Source: Caryophanales bacterium UBA7278 (GTDB lineage Bacteria; Bacillota_I; Bacilli_A; RFN20; CAG-826). From it: 64,000 nucleotides of DNA. The translations under genes were made by a program, and so were the position numbers. Of the stretch, positions 7,850 through 16,857 are shown one piece after another; the stretch's first letter is position 1; each line of letters begins with the position of its first letter. The notes under the pieces were generated by a model. That model saw only the letters and a list, made by a program, of their open reading frames with translations. It ran no database searches and was not told the origin of the DNA. The DNA is taken from the NCBI GenBank assembly GCA_002472275.1, contig DKRQ01000029.1, forward strand, positions 1 to 64,000. The letters are read 5' to 3'.

Positions 7850-9085
7850 ATGAAAATCAAACCGTTTCTCATCCTTCCTCTATTGACCCTCGGGGCGTGT
7901 TCGGCCCCGACCTACATCGAGGTGTCCGCGGTGGAGATAAGCCGCAACGCCGTCACCTTGGAAGTGGGGCAGAACATCCAGCTCACCGCCTCCGTCGTTG
8001 GGGTTCCCGCCGGGGCCAAAGCCCCCGCGATCGCTTTCTGGTCCTCGGATTCTAGCATCGCCACGGTCGAGGCTAACGGCCTAGTCAGCGCCGTGTCTTC
8101 TGGCGAAGCATCCATCCTGGCCATCTCGGGCTCTAAGTCCGCGGTTTGCCGCGTCTCCGTGCCTATGCAAGAAGAACCCGTCGTCACCTATGAGAGGACG
8201 GGCACCCTCAAGTCCGTCTTCGCCTCGCCTTATTTCGAGCTCAACAAGACCTTCGAATCCCCGGTTTCGCTCCACCATAAGACCACCGATTCCGGGCAGA
8301 TCTTCGATTTGCTGGTCCCCTTTGGGGATGCGGGGGATAAGTCCGTCGATAACTTCACGGTCGTCGCGGCTTTGGCCAAGAAGCAACTGGCCTCGACCGA
8401 ACCTGTCTTAGCCACCTATAAGCAGATGGGCGATGAAATCGCGGCCCATCCTGAGCAAGGCAAGGACATCGTCAAAGGGGAGAGATTCCATGTCTCTGCG
8501 CTCTCCAAAGACCTCTTCTACGCGCTTACCAGCAAGAAGGCGACGGAGGCCGAGACCTGCCGTTATAAGCACGTCTTCGGTTCCTCGGGGGTCCTAGGCG
8601 TCTTGCGTTCCATGGGTTTCTTCGACGATCCCGCGAAAGCGATCTCTGAAACCGACTGGAGGAATTTGCTTAACCTCCTGCTTGCCTTTGGTAACTTTCC
8701 TTCGGGATCCACCAAGGCGGACATGATTAAGGATGGAGCTTTCTGGAGTGATCTTATCGAAGCCCTCGCCGGCACCTTCACTCTCGCCAAGAAAGGGGAT
8801 AATGGGTATCGTCTCTTCTTCGATTCCGAGGGCCTATCCAAACTTAACAAGTTTGTCGCCGCCCATTATGAGGAACTGAAGCTCAGCGAGGCCATCTCCC
8901 TCACCAAATTCGAATTCGTGTTTACTTTCGATGCCTCTACGGTGGTGGGCCTAGATTCCTCGGTGGCCTTCACCTCCACCGGAGGGGCCAACGCGATCGA
9001 CTCCACCTTGACCATCGGCGAAGAAAAAGAAGCCGCTTCGCAGACCTACCTCGACGATTATGCCAAGGCGGTCGAGTCGTGGTAA
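7850..9085 (+). CDS. Big2-domain lipoprotein of the ABC operon
   Basis: A 411-residue lipoprotein: signal peptide with lipobox TLGAC (Cys at residue 17), then a bacterial Ig-like group 2 domain (about residues 25-105, with WSSDSSIATVEANGLVSA). A roughly 300-residue C-terminal region was not recognised. AGGAG lies ahead of the ATG and the gene follows the permease by 12 nt. It is probably the extracytoplasmic partner of the exporter, by position only. Confidence 0.8.
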   Translation: MKIKPFLILPLLTLGACSAPTYIEVSAVEISRNAVTLEVGQNIQLTASVVGVPAGAKAPAIAFWSSDSSIATVEANGLVSAVSSGEASILAISGSKSAVCRVSVPMQEEPVVTYERTGTLKSVFASPYFELNKTFESPVSLHHKTTDSGQIFDLLVPFGDAGDKSVDNFTVVAALAKKQLASTEPVLATYKQMGDEIAAHPEQGKDIVKGERFHVSALSKDLFYALTSKKATEAETCRYKHVFGSSGVLGVLRSMGFFDDPAKAISETDWRNLLNLLLAFGNFPSGSTKADMIKDGAFWSDLIEALAGTFTLAKKGDNGYRLFFDSEGLSKLNKFVAAHYEELKLSEAISLTKFEFVFTFDASTVVGLDSSVAFTSTGGANAIDSTLTIGEEKEAASQTYLDDYAKAVESW

Positions 9086-9093
9086 AAAAAGAC

Positions 9094-9122
9094 TTGTTTC
9101 TTCCTTTCTACAAATGTAGAGT
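9094..9122 (+). promoter_or_regulatory. tRNA-Gln promoter
   Basis: TTGTTT (9094-9099), a 17-nt spacer and TAGAGT (9117-9122) lie 12 nt before the tRNA 5' end. Confidence 0.55.
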
Positions 9123-9134
9123 AATGGGGCGCCT

Positions 9135-9209
9135 TGGGGTGTAGCCAAGCGGTAAGGCACGGGTCTCTGAAACCCGCACGCGCTGGTCCGATCCCAGCCA
9201 CCCCAGCCA
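9135..9209 (+). tRNA. tRNA-Gln (CTG anticodon)
   Basis: A full cloverleaf: acceptor TGGGGTG paired with CACCCCA, a D arm starting GTAGCCAAGCGGTAAGGC, a 7-nt anticodon loop CTCTGAA giving CTG (reads CAG), a GCTGG/CCAGC T stem and an encoded CCA end. The T loop carries TCCGATC rather than TTCGAAT. Confidence 0.95.
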
Positions 9210-9220
9210 AGTCGTAACAA

Positions 9221-9246
9221 AAAGGGTCCTCGAATGTGGGCCCTTT
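9221..9246. terminator. Terminator between tRNA-Gln and pepT
   Basis: Hairpin AAAGGGTCC / GGGCCCTTT (one G-U pair) followed by CCTTTT on the plus strand, with an A-rich stretch on the other side. It can end the tRNA transcript and the converging pepT transcript. Confidence 0.65.
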
Positions 9247-9250
9247 CCTT

Positions 9251-10450
9251 TTATTCCGAGAGGATGGCGATGACGAGGTCGATCATCTGATGGAACTCGT
9301 TGACGTCGAGATATTCGAACCTGCCATGGTGGTTATAGCTTCCCGTGCCTAGGTTAGGGCAGGGGCAGCCCATGAAGGAGAATCCCGCTCCGTCGGTACC
9401 GCCGCGGATCGGGTCGATTTTGGGTTCGATGCCGACTCTCTTATAACCCTTGAAGGCCGCTTCGAGGACCTCGGGGTGCTGGTCGATGACTTCCCTCATG
9501 TTGCGGTAGTCGTTTTCGATCTTGAGTTCGACTTTGCAACCGGGGAACGCCTTTTCGACGGCGGCTTTTGCCTTTTCAAAGTCCTTCTTTTGGCTTTCGA
9601 GTAGGTTTTTGTCGTGGTTGCGGATGATGTAATGCATCTTGGCCTCGTCCACTGAGCCCACGATTCCAACGAGATGGTTGAAACCTTCCCTCCCGCAGGT
9701 GAATTCGGGACGTTGCTTTTCCGGGAGAGCCCTATCGAAGGCGAAAGCGACGGTGGAGGCGTTGACTAGCTTCCCCTTGGCATCGCCAGGATGGATCGAA
9801 ACGCCTTTGATGATGACATCGGCGTGGGCGGCGTTGAAGGTCTCATAGGAGAATTCCTCGGGGCTACTGCCGTCGACGGTGAAGGCGAACTTCGCGCCGA
9901 ACTTCTTGATGTCGACGTGGTCGGGTCCGCGCCCGATTTCCTCATCGGGGGTGAAGCAGACGCGAATCGGATGGTGGGGGATCTCGGGATGGGAGACGAA
10001 ATGGTCGAGGACCGCCATGATGATCGCTAGGCCCGCCTTGTCGTCCGCGCCAAGAAGGGTGTCACCTGAGGTGACGACGAGGTCATGGCCGATGTGTTTG
10101 TTTAGATTGGAAAAGTCCTTAGGCGACATCGAATAGCCATTGCCTAATTCGATAGTCCCGCCATCGTAGTTTTCTATGATTTGGGGTTTGACGTCCTTGC
10201 CCGAGCATTCAAGCGCGGTGTCCATATGGGAATTGAGGCCGATTGGGTCTAGTCCTTCTTTGCCGGGCAAAGAGGCGTAAACGATGCCAAACTGGTCGAT
10301 TTCCGCCGCAATTCCAAGGTTTTTTAGGTCTTCCGCGAGCCTTTTGGCGAGGTTTAGTTGCTTGGCCGTGGAAGGGATGGATTCGGATTGGTCGTCTGAT
10401 TGGGTGTCGATTCTTACGCAATCGAGGAAGCGTTGAAGAGTTTTGTCCAT
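9251..10450 (-). CDS. pepT: Peptidase T (tripeptide aminopeptidase)
   Basis: A 399-residue M20B zinc peptidase that removes the N-terminal residue of tripeptides in the cytosol. Metal-site motifs are present: NSHMDTA near residue 78, LLGADDKAG near 140, PDEEIGRGPDH near 175, and a late FSFMGCPCPNLGTG. Length matches PepT (about 400-410). The ATG at 10450 has GGAGGA five bases upstream. An upstream in-frame extension to 10603 is a non-coding leader and is rejected. It is divergent from the aminopeptidase C gene; both serve peptide breakdown. Confidence 0.95.
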   Translation of the reverse strand: MDKTLQRFLDCVRIDTQSDDQSESIPSTAKQLNLAKRLAEDLKNLGIAAEIDQFGIVYASLPGKEGLDPIGLNSHMDTALECSGKDVKPQIIENYDGGTIELGNGYSMSPKDFSNLNKHIGHDLVVTSGDTLLGADDKAGLAIIMAVLDHFVSHPEIPHHPIRVCFTPDEEIGRGPDHVDIKKFGAKFAFTVDGSSPEEFSYETFNAAHADVIIKGVSIHPGDAKGKLVNASTVAFAFDRALPEKQRPEFTCGREGFNHLVGIVGSVDEAKMHYIIRNHDKNLLESQKKDFEKAKAAVEKAFPGCKVELKIENDYRNMREVIDQHPEVLEAAFKGYKRVGIEPKIDPIRGGTDGAGFSFMGCPCPNLGTGSYNHHGRFEYLDVNEFHQMIDLVIAILSE

Positions 10451-10501
10451 AAGGTATTCCTCCGGGGCTATTATAGGGCCAAAAGGTTTTGGGGCGTAAT
10501 G

Positions 10502-10531
10502 TTTGCTAACATTAACTTGCAGGAATAGAAT
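10502..10531 (+). promoter_or_regulatory. pepC promoter
   Basis: TTTGCT (10502-10507), an 18-nt spacer and TAGAAT (10526-10531), followed by AAGGAG before the ATG at 10557. Confidence 0.5.
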
Positions 10532-10556
10532 AACCCCAGCACGCAAGGAGAAACCC

Positions 10557-11909
10557 ATGGCAAAAGTAATGGAAGGGTCGATCGAACAGGTTTGGGTCGA
10601 CAAATTGATGGCCGAGTATCAGGCCAATGACAAAAACGGGGTGGTGCGCCGCTCCCTTTCTAGAAGCGGCCTCGCCGATTCGGCTTATGAGCCGACCGCT
10701 TTGGCCCGCACGAACCTCGTCTTCTCCGACGAGATCAAGACGATGGCCGTCACCAATCAGAAGAACAGTGGCCGCTGCTGGATCTTCGCTGGTCTTAACC
10801 TCTTACGCGAAATCGTCGCCAAGAAATGCCTTATCCAAGGCAAGTTCGAATTAAGCCAAAACTACATCTCCCTCTACGACAAGATCGAGAAGGCGAACTT
10901 CGCGATGGAGTCGATCGTCTCCTTGGCTCAGTATTCCCCCAATGAAAGGGTCTTCCAGTTCATCTTGGATAACCCCATCTCCGACGGGGGTCAGTGGGAC
11001 ATGTTCGTCAATCTCGTGAGCAAATACGGCATCATGCCTAAGTCCTGCTTCCCCGAGACCTACAATAGCAATGCGACCCGCGAGACCAACTTCCTGGTGA
11101 ACGCTGCCATCCGCAAATTCGCCCATGACGCCCACCAACTCGCGGTCAAGGGCAAACCCTCGCAGATCCGCTCCCTTAAGGAAGAGGTCCTAAAGAAGAT
11201 TTATACCCTCTATCTCAACGCCCTTGGCGTTCCTCCCAAGGAATTCGAGTTCGAATGGGTCGAGGTCAAAAACGGGAAGGAGACCTTCAAGAAGAAGACC
11301 TTTACCCCGAAATCCTTCTTCGATACCTACATTGGCAAGGAAATCAACGAATACCAGTCCCTCATCAACTCCCCGACGGAGGACAAGCCCTTTGGCAAGA
11401 ACTACACGATCGATTACCTAGGCAACGTCGTGGAAGGCAAGCCCATCAACCACGTCAACGTCACGATGGACGAGATGAAGGAAGCGATCATCAAGCAGCT
11501 CAAGGCCGGCGAACCGGTTTGGTTTGGTAGCGACGTAAGCTTCTACCGCGACCGCGAAACCTACGCCTGGGATTCGGGCGCCTTCGATTTCGAGGGTTCC
11601 TATGGCATCCCCCTGGATTTCGAAAAGGGCGACATGCTCGACTATAGGCATAGCGCGATGAACCACGCGATGGTCATCGTCGGCGTCGATCTCGCTAGTG
11701 GGGTCGCCAAGAAATGGAAGATTGAGAACTCCTGGGGCGACAATAACGGCTCCGCGGGTTATTACGTCATGTCCGGCGAATGGTTCGACCGCTTCGTCTA
11801 CCAGGCCGTCGTCAAGACGAAATACCTCAAGAAAGAGACCGCCGCGGCCGCGAAGAAGAGCCCGATCCACCTCAACCCCTGGGACCCCATGGGAACTTTA
11901 GCGGATTGA
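10557..11909 (+). CDS. pepC: Aminopeptidase C / bleomycin hydrolase-type C1 peptidase
   Basis: A 450-residue cytosolic papain-fold peptidase. The catalytic Cys lies in NSGRCWIFA near residue 72, the His in RHSAMNHAMVIVGVD near 370 and the Asn in KIENSWGD near 390. Length and motif order fit PepC, a hexameric self-compartmentalised aminopeptidase in Firmicutes. The ATG at 10557 follows AAGGAG by six bases; an upstream ATG-like extension to 10503 overlaps the promoter and is rejected. Confidence 0.95.
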   Translation: MAKVMEGSIEQVWVDKLMAEYQANDKNGVVRRSLSRSGLADSAYEPTALARTNLVFSDEIKTMAVTNQKNSGRCWIFAGLNLLREIVAKKCLIQGKFELSQNYISLYDKIEKANFAMESIVSLAQYSPNERVFQFILDNPISDGGQWDMFVNLVSKYGIMPKSCFPETYNSNATRETNFLVNAAIRKFAHDAHQLAVKGKPSQIRSLKEEVLKKIYTLYLNALGVPPKEFEFEWVEVKNGKETFKKKTFTPKSFFDTYIGKEINEYQSLINSPTEDKPFGKNYTIDYLGNVVEGKPINHVNVTMDEMKEAIIKQLKAGEPVWFGSDVSFYRDRETYAWDSGAFDFEGSYGIPLDFEKGDMLDYRHSAMNHAMVIVGVDLASGVAKKWKIENSWGDNNGSAGYYVMSGEWFDRFVYQAVVKTKYLKKETAAAAKKSPIHLNPWDPMGTLAD

Positions 11910-11935
11910 GTCTACCCCAAGCCATCCGTTATAGT
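11906..11935 (+). promoter_or_regulatory. Promoter of rubredoxin-like gene
   Basis: TTGAGT (11906-11911, overlapping the pepC stop), an 18-nt spacer and TATAGT (11930-11935), then AGGAGG before the ATG at 11959. Confidence 0.6.
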
Positions 11936-11958
11936 TAATTGGATAGGAGGTCATTGCC

Positions 11959-12099
11959 ATGCCGGAAAAGGTTCAGAAATACCGTTGCCTGCTTTGCGGC
12001 GAGATCGTCATCCCCAACGAAGACGGTTCCTGCCCGATCTGCGGCGCCGACGCCGACCAGCTTGTGCCCGTTGACGAAGACGGGAACGACATCGCCTAA
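11959..12099 (+). CDS. Rubredoxin-like small iron protein
   Basis: A 46-residue protein with two Cys pairs, YRCLLCG near residue 9 and CPICGADADQL near residue 28. This is the arrangement of the rubredoxin-like domain found alone or at the C-terminus of rubrerythrin. It should bind one Fe(Cys)4 centre, or possibly Zn, and act as an electron carrier in oxygen or peroxide defence. It has its own promoter, a strong AGGAGG Shine-Dalgarno and a terminator, so it is a complete monocistronic gene despite its size. The tail is acidic. Confidence 0.85.
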   Translation: MPEKVQKYRCLLCGEIVIPNEDGSCPICGADADQLVPVDEDGNDIA

Positions 12100-12113
12100 T
12101 CGATAGGAAAGGA

Positions 12114-12146
12114 AAAACTCACGGTGAGTGATTCGCCGTGAGTTTT
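12114..12146. terminator. Terminator after rubredoxin-like gene
   Basis: An 11-bp inverted repeat AAAACTCACGG / CCGTGAGTTTT with an 11-nt loop, then a T-rich stretch. It can also act on the converging lipoprotein gene. Confidence 0.8.
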
Positions 12147-12170
12147 CATTTTTCTTTGGGTTTTGCGGGC

Positions 12171-13301
12171 TTATTTGTTGCCTACTGCGAAATCGAGGAA
12201 GGCCGAGGCAAGGGGGTTTTCGTATTGTTTGAGGGTCTCTTTCCTGGCCGTGGCTTTCTGAAGAGGGGTCATCGAGGCATAGCCTTCGATTTGCAACGCC
12301 ATGCCTTCTAGGACCTTGGTCTGCACCTTGGAAGTGTATTCGAGGAAATGGACGTCGGAAGAAGTGGAGGCTTCGTATCTAGCGGAGGTGAAGTAGGAAT
12401 CGGTGACCTTCATGGATTCGTCGAGGCCTTCGTTAAAGAAGACCGCGGCGAGTTCGATGACGTCGCCCGTCTTGGTACCCGTTCCGTCTGGATGGACGTA
12501 GTAGAGGGTGGGGAAAGCGCCGGCGCCGTATCCCGCTTCGTTATCTTCCGAATAGGCGAGGCCGAACTCGGCTTTCTTGGCCGCGTAGGCGTCTTTGTCT
12601 AGACCATCGCGCCAAGCATCGCAGTCGATGTAATAGAAGTTCTGGCTGAGGTTATCGTTTTCCTTTAGATAGGGGATCAGGGTATTCGAGTCGAAGAAGG
12701 CGCAGTCGCCGCACTTATCGCGGCCAAAGTAGACCGTGAAGGCCTGATTGCCCTCATAGAGCTTGGATAGCCCCGCCTCCTCGATGCGGAAGATCTTGGG
12801 CTTTTTGACCCTCGTGTCCATCCAATTGGTGAAGAAGGCGGCCGAATTGACCCAGTCCGATTTCAAATCGTGGGTGTCGTTTTGGAATTTGAGGGCCCCT
12901 TCCTGGAAGATGCCCATGGTCGCGGAGCCGCTATAGAGCTTGAGGCCGATCTTGTCGCTATTTTCGACCGCCTTGAAGTCGGCGAGGGAGGTCAAATAGA
13001 CGAGTAGCTTATTCCTTTTTATATAAGGGGCGAGGATCTCATCGTGCCAACTGGACCAGCAAACGCAGCCGTCGGAGGTGTCCTTGACGATGAGGATGAA
13101 GGATTTCTTGGCGTCGATGAGGGAATTGATCTTGGCGGTGTCGGCCTCGGTCAGATGGGAGACGCCTTCGATGGGGGCGTCCATACCGATCACGGTGCCA
13201 AAGCAAAGCTCCACGGGCTTGTTGTCGCCCTCGTTTCCCCCGCAGGAAAAGCAAAGCGGGAGCAGTAGGGGGAGAGATAGGGGGAGCAGCGCTTTTCTCA
13301 T
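12171..13301 (-). CDS. Thioredoxin-fold lipoprotein-like secreted protein
   Basis: A 376-residue exported protein. A Leu-rich signal peptide ends in CFSC, a poor lipobox, so lipidation at Cys20 is probable but not certain. Two thioredoxin-like regions can be read: one near residues 60-115 with a reduced GCVCW motif, and one near 185-260 with KCGDCAFFDS, a CxxC of the thioredoxin type. Together they suggest an extracellular thiol-disulfide or redox-associated protein. There is no Shine-Dalgarno; the ATG lies ten bases after the -10 box. Confidence 0.65.
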   Translation of the reverse strand: MRKALLPLSLPLLLPLCFSCGGNEGDNKPVELCFGTVIGMDAPIEGVSHLTEADTAKINSLIDAKKSFILIVKDTSDGCVCWSSWHDEILAPYIKRNKLLVYLTSLADFKAVENSDKIGLKLYSGSATMGIFQEGALKFQNDTHDLKSDWVNSAAFFTNWMDTRVKKPKIFRIEEAGLSKLYEGNQAFTVYFGRDKCGDCAFFDSNTLIPYLKENDNLSQNFYYIDCDAWRDGLDKDAYAAKKAEFGLAYSEDNEAGYGAGAFPTLYYVHPDGTGTKTGDVIELAAVFFNEGLDESMKVTDSYFTSARYEASTSSDVHFLEYTSKVQTKVLEGMALQIEGYASMTPLQKATARKETLKQYENPLASAFLDFAVGNK

Positions 13302-13311
13302 GTCAGTTGAA

Positions 13312-13339
13312 ATTGTAAGAAAAAGCGTTACGAAAGCAA
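13312..13339 (-). promoter_or_regulatory. Promoter of thioredoxin-fold lipoprotein gene
   Basis: Minus-strand TTGCTT (13334-13339), a 16-nt spacer and TACAAT (13312-13317), ten bases before the ATG. The 5' leader would be only a few nucleotides. Confidence 0.55.
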
Positions 13340-13471
13340 AGCGGAAAAGGAAAAATTTTTCGCGCTTGGAAAATGACGCGAAAAGCCCGATAAGGCCGAA
13401 TAAAAGCCAACTTTTTGCCCCTACGAAAAAGTCGGGGGGACCCCCGGGGGCAAACCGAAGAAAAAAAGTTG

Positions 13472-13500
13472 TTGATTTTATGGGGTCTTGCCCCCATTAT
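13472..13500 (+). promoter_or_regulatory. potA: potABCD promoter
   Basis: TTGATT (13472-13477), a 17-nt spacer and CATTAT (13495-13500). This gives a leader of about 70 nt before the GGGAGG Shine-Dalgarno and the ATG at 13579. The upstream part of the divergent region (13340-13470) holds a run of G then C (GGGGGGACCCCCGGGGG), possibly a hairpin; no known polyamine-sensing element was recognised. Confidence 0.6.
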
Positions 13501-13578
13501 TTCGGCGTTGAATTTGGACTCCTCAGCAGCCAATTCATCATCTGTAACATTGTCTTTCTTAGTTGGGAGGTAACGTCT

Positions 13579-15102
13579 ATGGAAGATAAAGCAACCATCA
13601 TCTCGTTGCGCAACGTCTGCAAGTCGTTTGAGGACGGGGTCACCGTCGTCGATGACTTCAACCTCGATGTGAAGGAAGGGGAGTTCATCACGATCCTTGG
13701 CCCGTCGGGTTGCGGCAAAACGACCACTTTGCGCATGATCGCGGGCTTCGAACTGCCCACGAGCGGCAGCATCATGCTGAATGGGGAGGACATCTCTTTG
13801 CTCCCGCCTTACAAAAGGCCGGTCAACACCGTTTTCCAGCATTACGCCCTTTTCCCGCACCTCGACGTCTACGATAACGTCGCCTTCGGCCTCAAGCTGA
13901 AGAAGGTGCCCGTCGAAGTCACCGACCGCAAGGGCAACAAGAAAATCAAAATGAAACACCTGGACGCCCACACGATCGACGAGCGCGTTTCCCACGCCCT
14001 TCAAATCGTCGACTTGGACGAGATGGAAGACCGCGACGTCTCCACCCTCTCCGGCGGCCAGCAGCAGCGCGTCGCGATCGCCCGCGCCATCGTCAACCAG
14101 CCGAAGGTCCTTCTCCTCGACGAACCCCTCTCCGCCCTCGACCACAAGATGAGGAAGGACATGCAGGTCGAACTCAAGGAAATGCACAAGAAACTCGGCA
14201 TCACCTTCTTCTACGTCACCCACGACCAGGAAGAGGCCCTCACGATGTCCGACCGCATCATCGTCATGAAAAACGGCGTCATCCAGCAAATCGGCACGCC
14301 GGAAGACATCTATAACGAACCCGTCAACGCTTTCGTCGCGGACTTCATCGGCGAATCCAACATCTATAACGGCACGATGGTCGGCAAACTCCAGGTCCGC
14401 TTCATCGGCGCCAAGTGGGATTGCATCGACGATTTCCCCCTCAATGAGAAGGTCGACATCGTCGTCCGTCCCGAGGACGTCATCATCGGCCCGGCCGGCA
14501 AGGGCATGGTCGACGGCGAGATCGTCTCCAAGATCTTCAAAGGCGTCCATTACGAATACATCGTCATCGTTGGAAAGAACGAAGTTCTTTGCCGCGACAC
14601 CAAGGATCACCCCGTCGGCGCGACCGTCTCCATCTCCGTCGAGAAGGAGAACATCCAGATCATGCACAAGGAGCTCTCCGAGAACCAATACACCGACGCG
14701 TGGATCAACTCCTCCAACCAAGTCGTCATCGGCGAGGATCCCTTCGAATGCGACGTCGCCCAGCTCGTCCCGGGCGGCAAACTCCAGGAAGACGGCTCGG
14801 TCCTTGACCCCGTCTCCAAGAGGACCTATCGCTTCAAAGACGCCGACGTGGTCGCCACGATCGACCTCGACAAAGTCACCCTCTCCGACGATTTGGAATC
14901 CGGCGCCACGCAGGGCACCATCATCAACCTCGTCTGGATCGGCGACCATTACCAATACATCGTCCGCACCGACGATGATGAGGACTTCGTCGTGAATTCG
15001 CCTTATTCTTGGAACGAGAACGACCTCGTTTCCATTTCGGTCGACAAGGCCGCCATCAAGCTGCGCTTGAAGAAGGATTTGGAAGAATATGCCGAAGACT
15101 GA
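13579..15102 (+). CDS. potA: Spermidine/putrescine ABC transporter ATPase with extended TOBE region
   Basis: A 507-residue ATPase with Walker A GPSGCGKTT, signature LSGGQQQR, Walker B VLLLDEPLSALD and H-loop YVTHDQEEA. The first half is typical PotA, the membrane-associated ATPase of the polyamine importer. The C-terminal half is much longer than usual (PotA is about 360-380 residues) and appears to contain two TOBE-like beta modules, near residues 270-360 and 430-505, joined by a novel acidic linker. The start at 13579 follows GGGAGG; long upstream read-through of the frame is non-coding. The next gene overlaps its stop. Confidence 0.93.
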   Translation: MEDKATIISLRNVCKSFEDGVTVVDDFNLDVKEGEFITILGPSGCGKTTTLRMIAGFELPTSGSIMLNGEDISLLPPYKRPVNTVFQHYALFPHLDVYDNVAFGLKLKKVPVEVTDRKGNKKIKMKHLDAHTIDERVSHALQIVDLDEMEDRDVSTLSGGQQQRVAIARAIVNQPKVLLLDEPLSALDHKMRKDMQVELKEMHKKLGITFFYVTHDQEEALTMSDRIIVMKNGVIQQIGTPEDIYNEPVNAFVADFIGESNIYNGTMVGKLQVRFIGAKWDCIDDFPLNEKVDIVVRPEDVIIGPAGKGMVDGEIVSKIFKGVHYEYIVIVGKNEVLCRDTKDHPVGATVSISVEKENIQIMHKELSENQYTDAWINSSNQVVIGEDPFECDVAQLVPGGKLQEDGSVLDPVSKRTYRFKDADVVATIDLDKVTLSDDLESGATQGTIINLVWIGDHYQYIVRTDDDEDFVVNSPYSWNENDLVSISVDKAAIKLRLKKDLEEYAED

Positions 15103-15952
15103 GACCGCGCCGCGCCATAAGGACAAGGGCAGGGTCAAGAGGTTCTTCGCCTTCAAGAGGAAGTACCTCGCGATTCCCTATTTCGCCTTCCTGATCCTTT
15201 TCGTCATCATCCCGATCCTGATCATCCTCGTCTATGCCTTCACCATCACCGACGAGTCCGGCGCCCTCCATCTCTCGGGTCAGGGTTTCGTGGATTTCTT
15301 CACCTCGCCGACCAAGATCAACGTCTTGGTGGTATCCCTATTCCTAGGCGTCGTGAACACCCTCTTATGCCTATTGATTGGCTATCCCATCGCGTATTTG
15401 CTCGCGAATAAGAAGGTCAATCAGAACTACGTCCTCGTCATGCTCTTCGTCATGCCGATGTGGATCAACTTCGTCCTTAGGACGGGCGCGACCCGCGACG
15501 TGCTTGCCTGGATGGGCATCTACGGCGGCCAGCATCCTTACTTGGCCACCCTCATCGGCTTGGTCTACAACTATCTGCCGTTTACCATCCTTCCGCTTTA
15601 TACGACCATGATCAAACTCGACCGCGCCCAGATCGAGGCGGCCCGCGACCTAGGTTGCAACCCCGTCCAGACCTTCACCCGCTCGATTTTGCCCCAGTCG
15701 GTCCCGGGCATCGTCTCGGCTTCGGAAATGGTCTTCATGCCGACCCTCTCGAGCTACGTCATCTCCGACACCCTCTCCGAGGGCAAGCTGACCCTCTTCG
15801 GCAACTCCATCTACCAAAGCTTCTCCCAGTCGCTTTGGAACCAAGGTTCCTTCATGGCCTTCATCATGCTCGTCCTCATCGTCATCACGATGTTCGCGAC
15901 CAAGAAGTTCCGTAAGGACGAATCGCCCAAGAAAGGAGCCGGACTATGGTAA
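15089..15952 (+). CDS. potB: Polyamine ABC transporter permease PotB
   Basis: A 287-residue inner-membrane permease with six membrane segments. The EAA-type loop (IEAARDLGCNPVQTFTRSILP, near residue 190) is where PotA docks. It overlaps the potA stop by 14 nt and potC by 7 nt. With PotC it forms the spermidine/putrescine channel. Confidence 0.93.
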   Translation: MPKTETAPRHKDKGRVKRFFAFKRKYLAIPYFAFLILFVIIPILIILVYAFTITDESGALHLSGQGFVDFFTSPTKINVLVVSLFLGVVNTLLCLLIGYPIAYLLANKKVNQNYVLVMLFVMPMWINFVLRTGATRDVLAWMGIYGGQHPYLATLIGLVYNYLPFTILPLYTTMIKLDRAQIEAARDLGCNPVQTFTRSILPQSVPGIVSASEMVFMPTLSSYVISDTLSEGKLTLFGNSIYQSFSQSLWNQGSFMAFIMLVLIVITMFATKKFRKDESPKKGAGLW

Positions 15953-16857
15953 ACGCATCCTCCAAAGCCGCCCTTTCCCCTAACGCCAGGAAGGAGAGGA
16001 GGCACAACATCCTCACCAAGACCTTTGGCCTATCCGCGATTTGGCTCGTCCTGATCGTGATGTACATTCCGATCCTCGTCCTCATCGCCTTCTCCTTCAC
16101 GACCGCGACCAACATCGGCACCTGGGAGGAGGGCTTCAGCTTCGAGCTCTACAGCAGGCTCTTCGAATCCGCCGAGATCATGACCGCCTTGGGCAACACC
16201 CTCATCATCGCGGCCGTCTCTAGCGCCCTCTCCACCCTCCTTGGTACCTGCGGTGCCATCGGCGCCTATTACTCCAAGCGCAGGGCGCGCTCGGTCATTG
16301 AGAACGTTACCCAGATCCCGGTCGTCAACGCTGAGATCGTCATCGCCTTGTCTTTGACCGTCATGTTCGTCTTCATCGGCGACTACATCTTCCGCGGCAA
16401 TTCCATCTTCTCCTTCTGGACGTTGCTATTTGGCCATATCGTCCTGCAGGTCCCCTTCGTCTACCTCTCGGTCAAACCGAAGCTCCAGCAGATGGACCCC
16501 GCCCTCTATGAGGCCGCCCTCGACCTAGGCTGCAATCAGCGGCAGGCCCTTTGGAAGGCCACGATCCCCGAAATCGTCCCGGGCATCGCTTCGGGCCTTC
16601 TCCTATCCTTCACCCTCTCCCTCGACGACTTCATCGTCTCCGCCTTCACTAGGGGCGCTGGCCTTCTTTCGGGGGACAACGAGATCCAGACTTTGTCCAC
16701 GCTCGTCCAATCCAAGATCAAAAAAGGCCCGATCCCGCCTGAGATGAGGCCTCTTACCACCATCATCTTCCTCGTGGTCCTACTGATCGTCATCCTCGTG
16801 ACGGTCCGCCGCAACATGACCGCGAAAACCGCCAAGAGAAGGAGGGGACGTCAATGA
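15946..16857 (+). CDS. potC: Polyamine ABC transporter permease PotC
   Basis: A 303-residue permease with six membrane segments and the EAA loop YEAALDLGCNQRQALWKA near residue 188. It is the partner of PotB. AAAGGAG precedes the ATG, and the stop overlaps the potD start (ATGA), so the operon is translationally coupled. The LDDFIVS segment near residue 226 is typical of PotC. Confidence 0.93.
   Translation: MVNASSKAALSPNARKERRHNILTKTFGLSAIWLVLIVMYIPILVLIAFSFTTATNIGTWEEGFSFELYSRLFESAEIMTALGNTLIIAAVSSALSTLLGTCGAIGAYYSKRRARSVIENVTQIPVVNAEIVIALSLTVMFVFIGDYIFRGNSIFSFWTLLFGHIVLQVPFVYLSVKPKLQQMDPALYEAALDLGCNQRQALWKATIPEIVPGIASGLLLSFTLSLDDFIVSAFTRGAGLLSGDNEIQTLSTLVQSKIKKGPIPPEMRPLTTIIFLVVLLIVILVTVRRNMTAKTAKRRRGRQ

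Noticed and set aside
13340..13578. Riboswitch in the potA leader
   Set aside because: No known consensus was found; only a G/C-rich stretch and a promoter.
13303..15156. Long minus-strand ORF opposite potA
   Set aside because: It is antisense to a clear PotA; its composition (Asp/Val/Gly-rich) is that of a shadow frame of GC-rich coding DNA.
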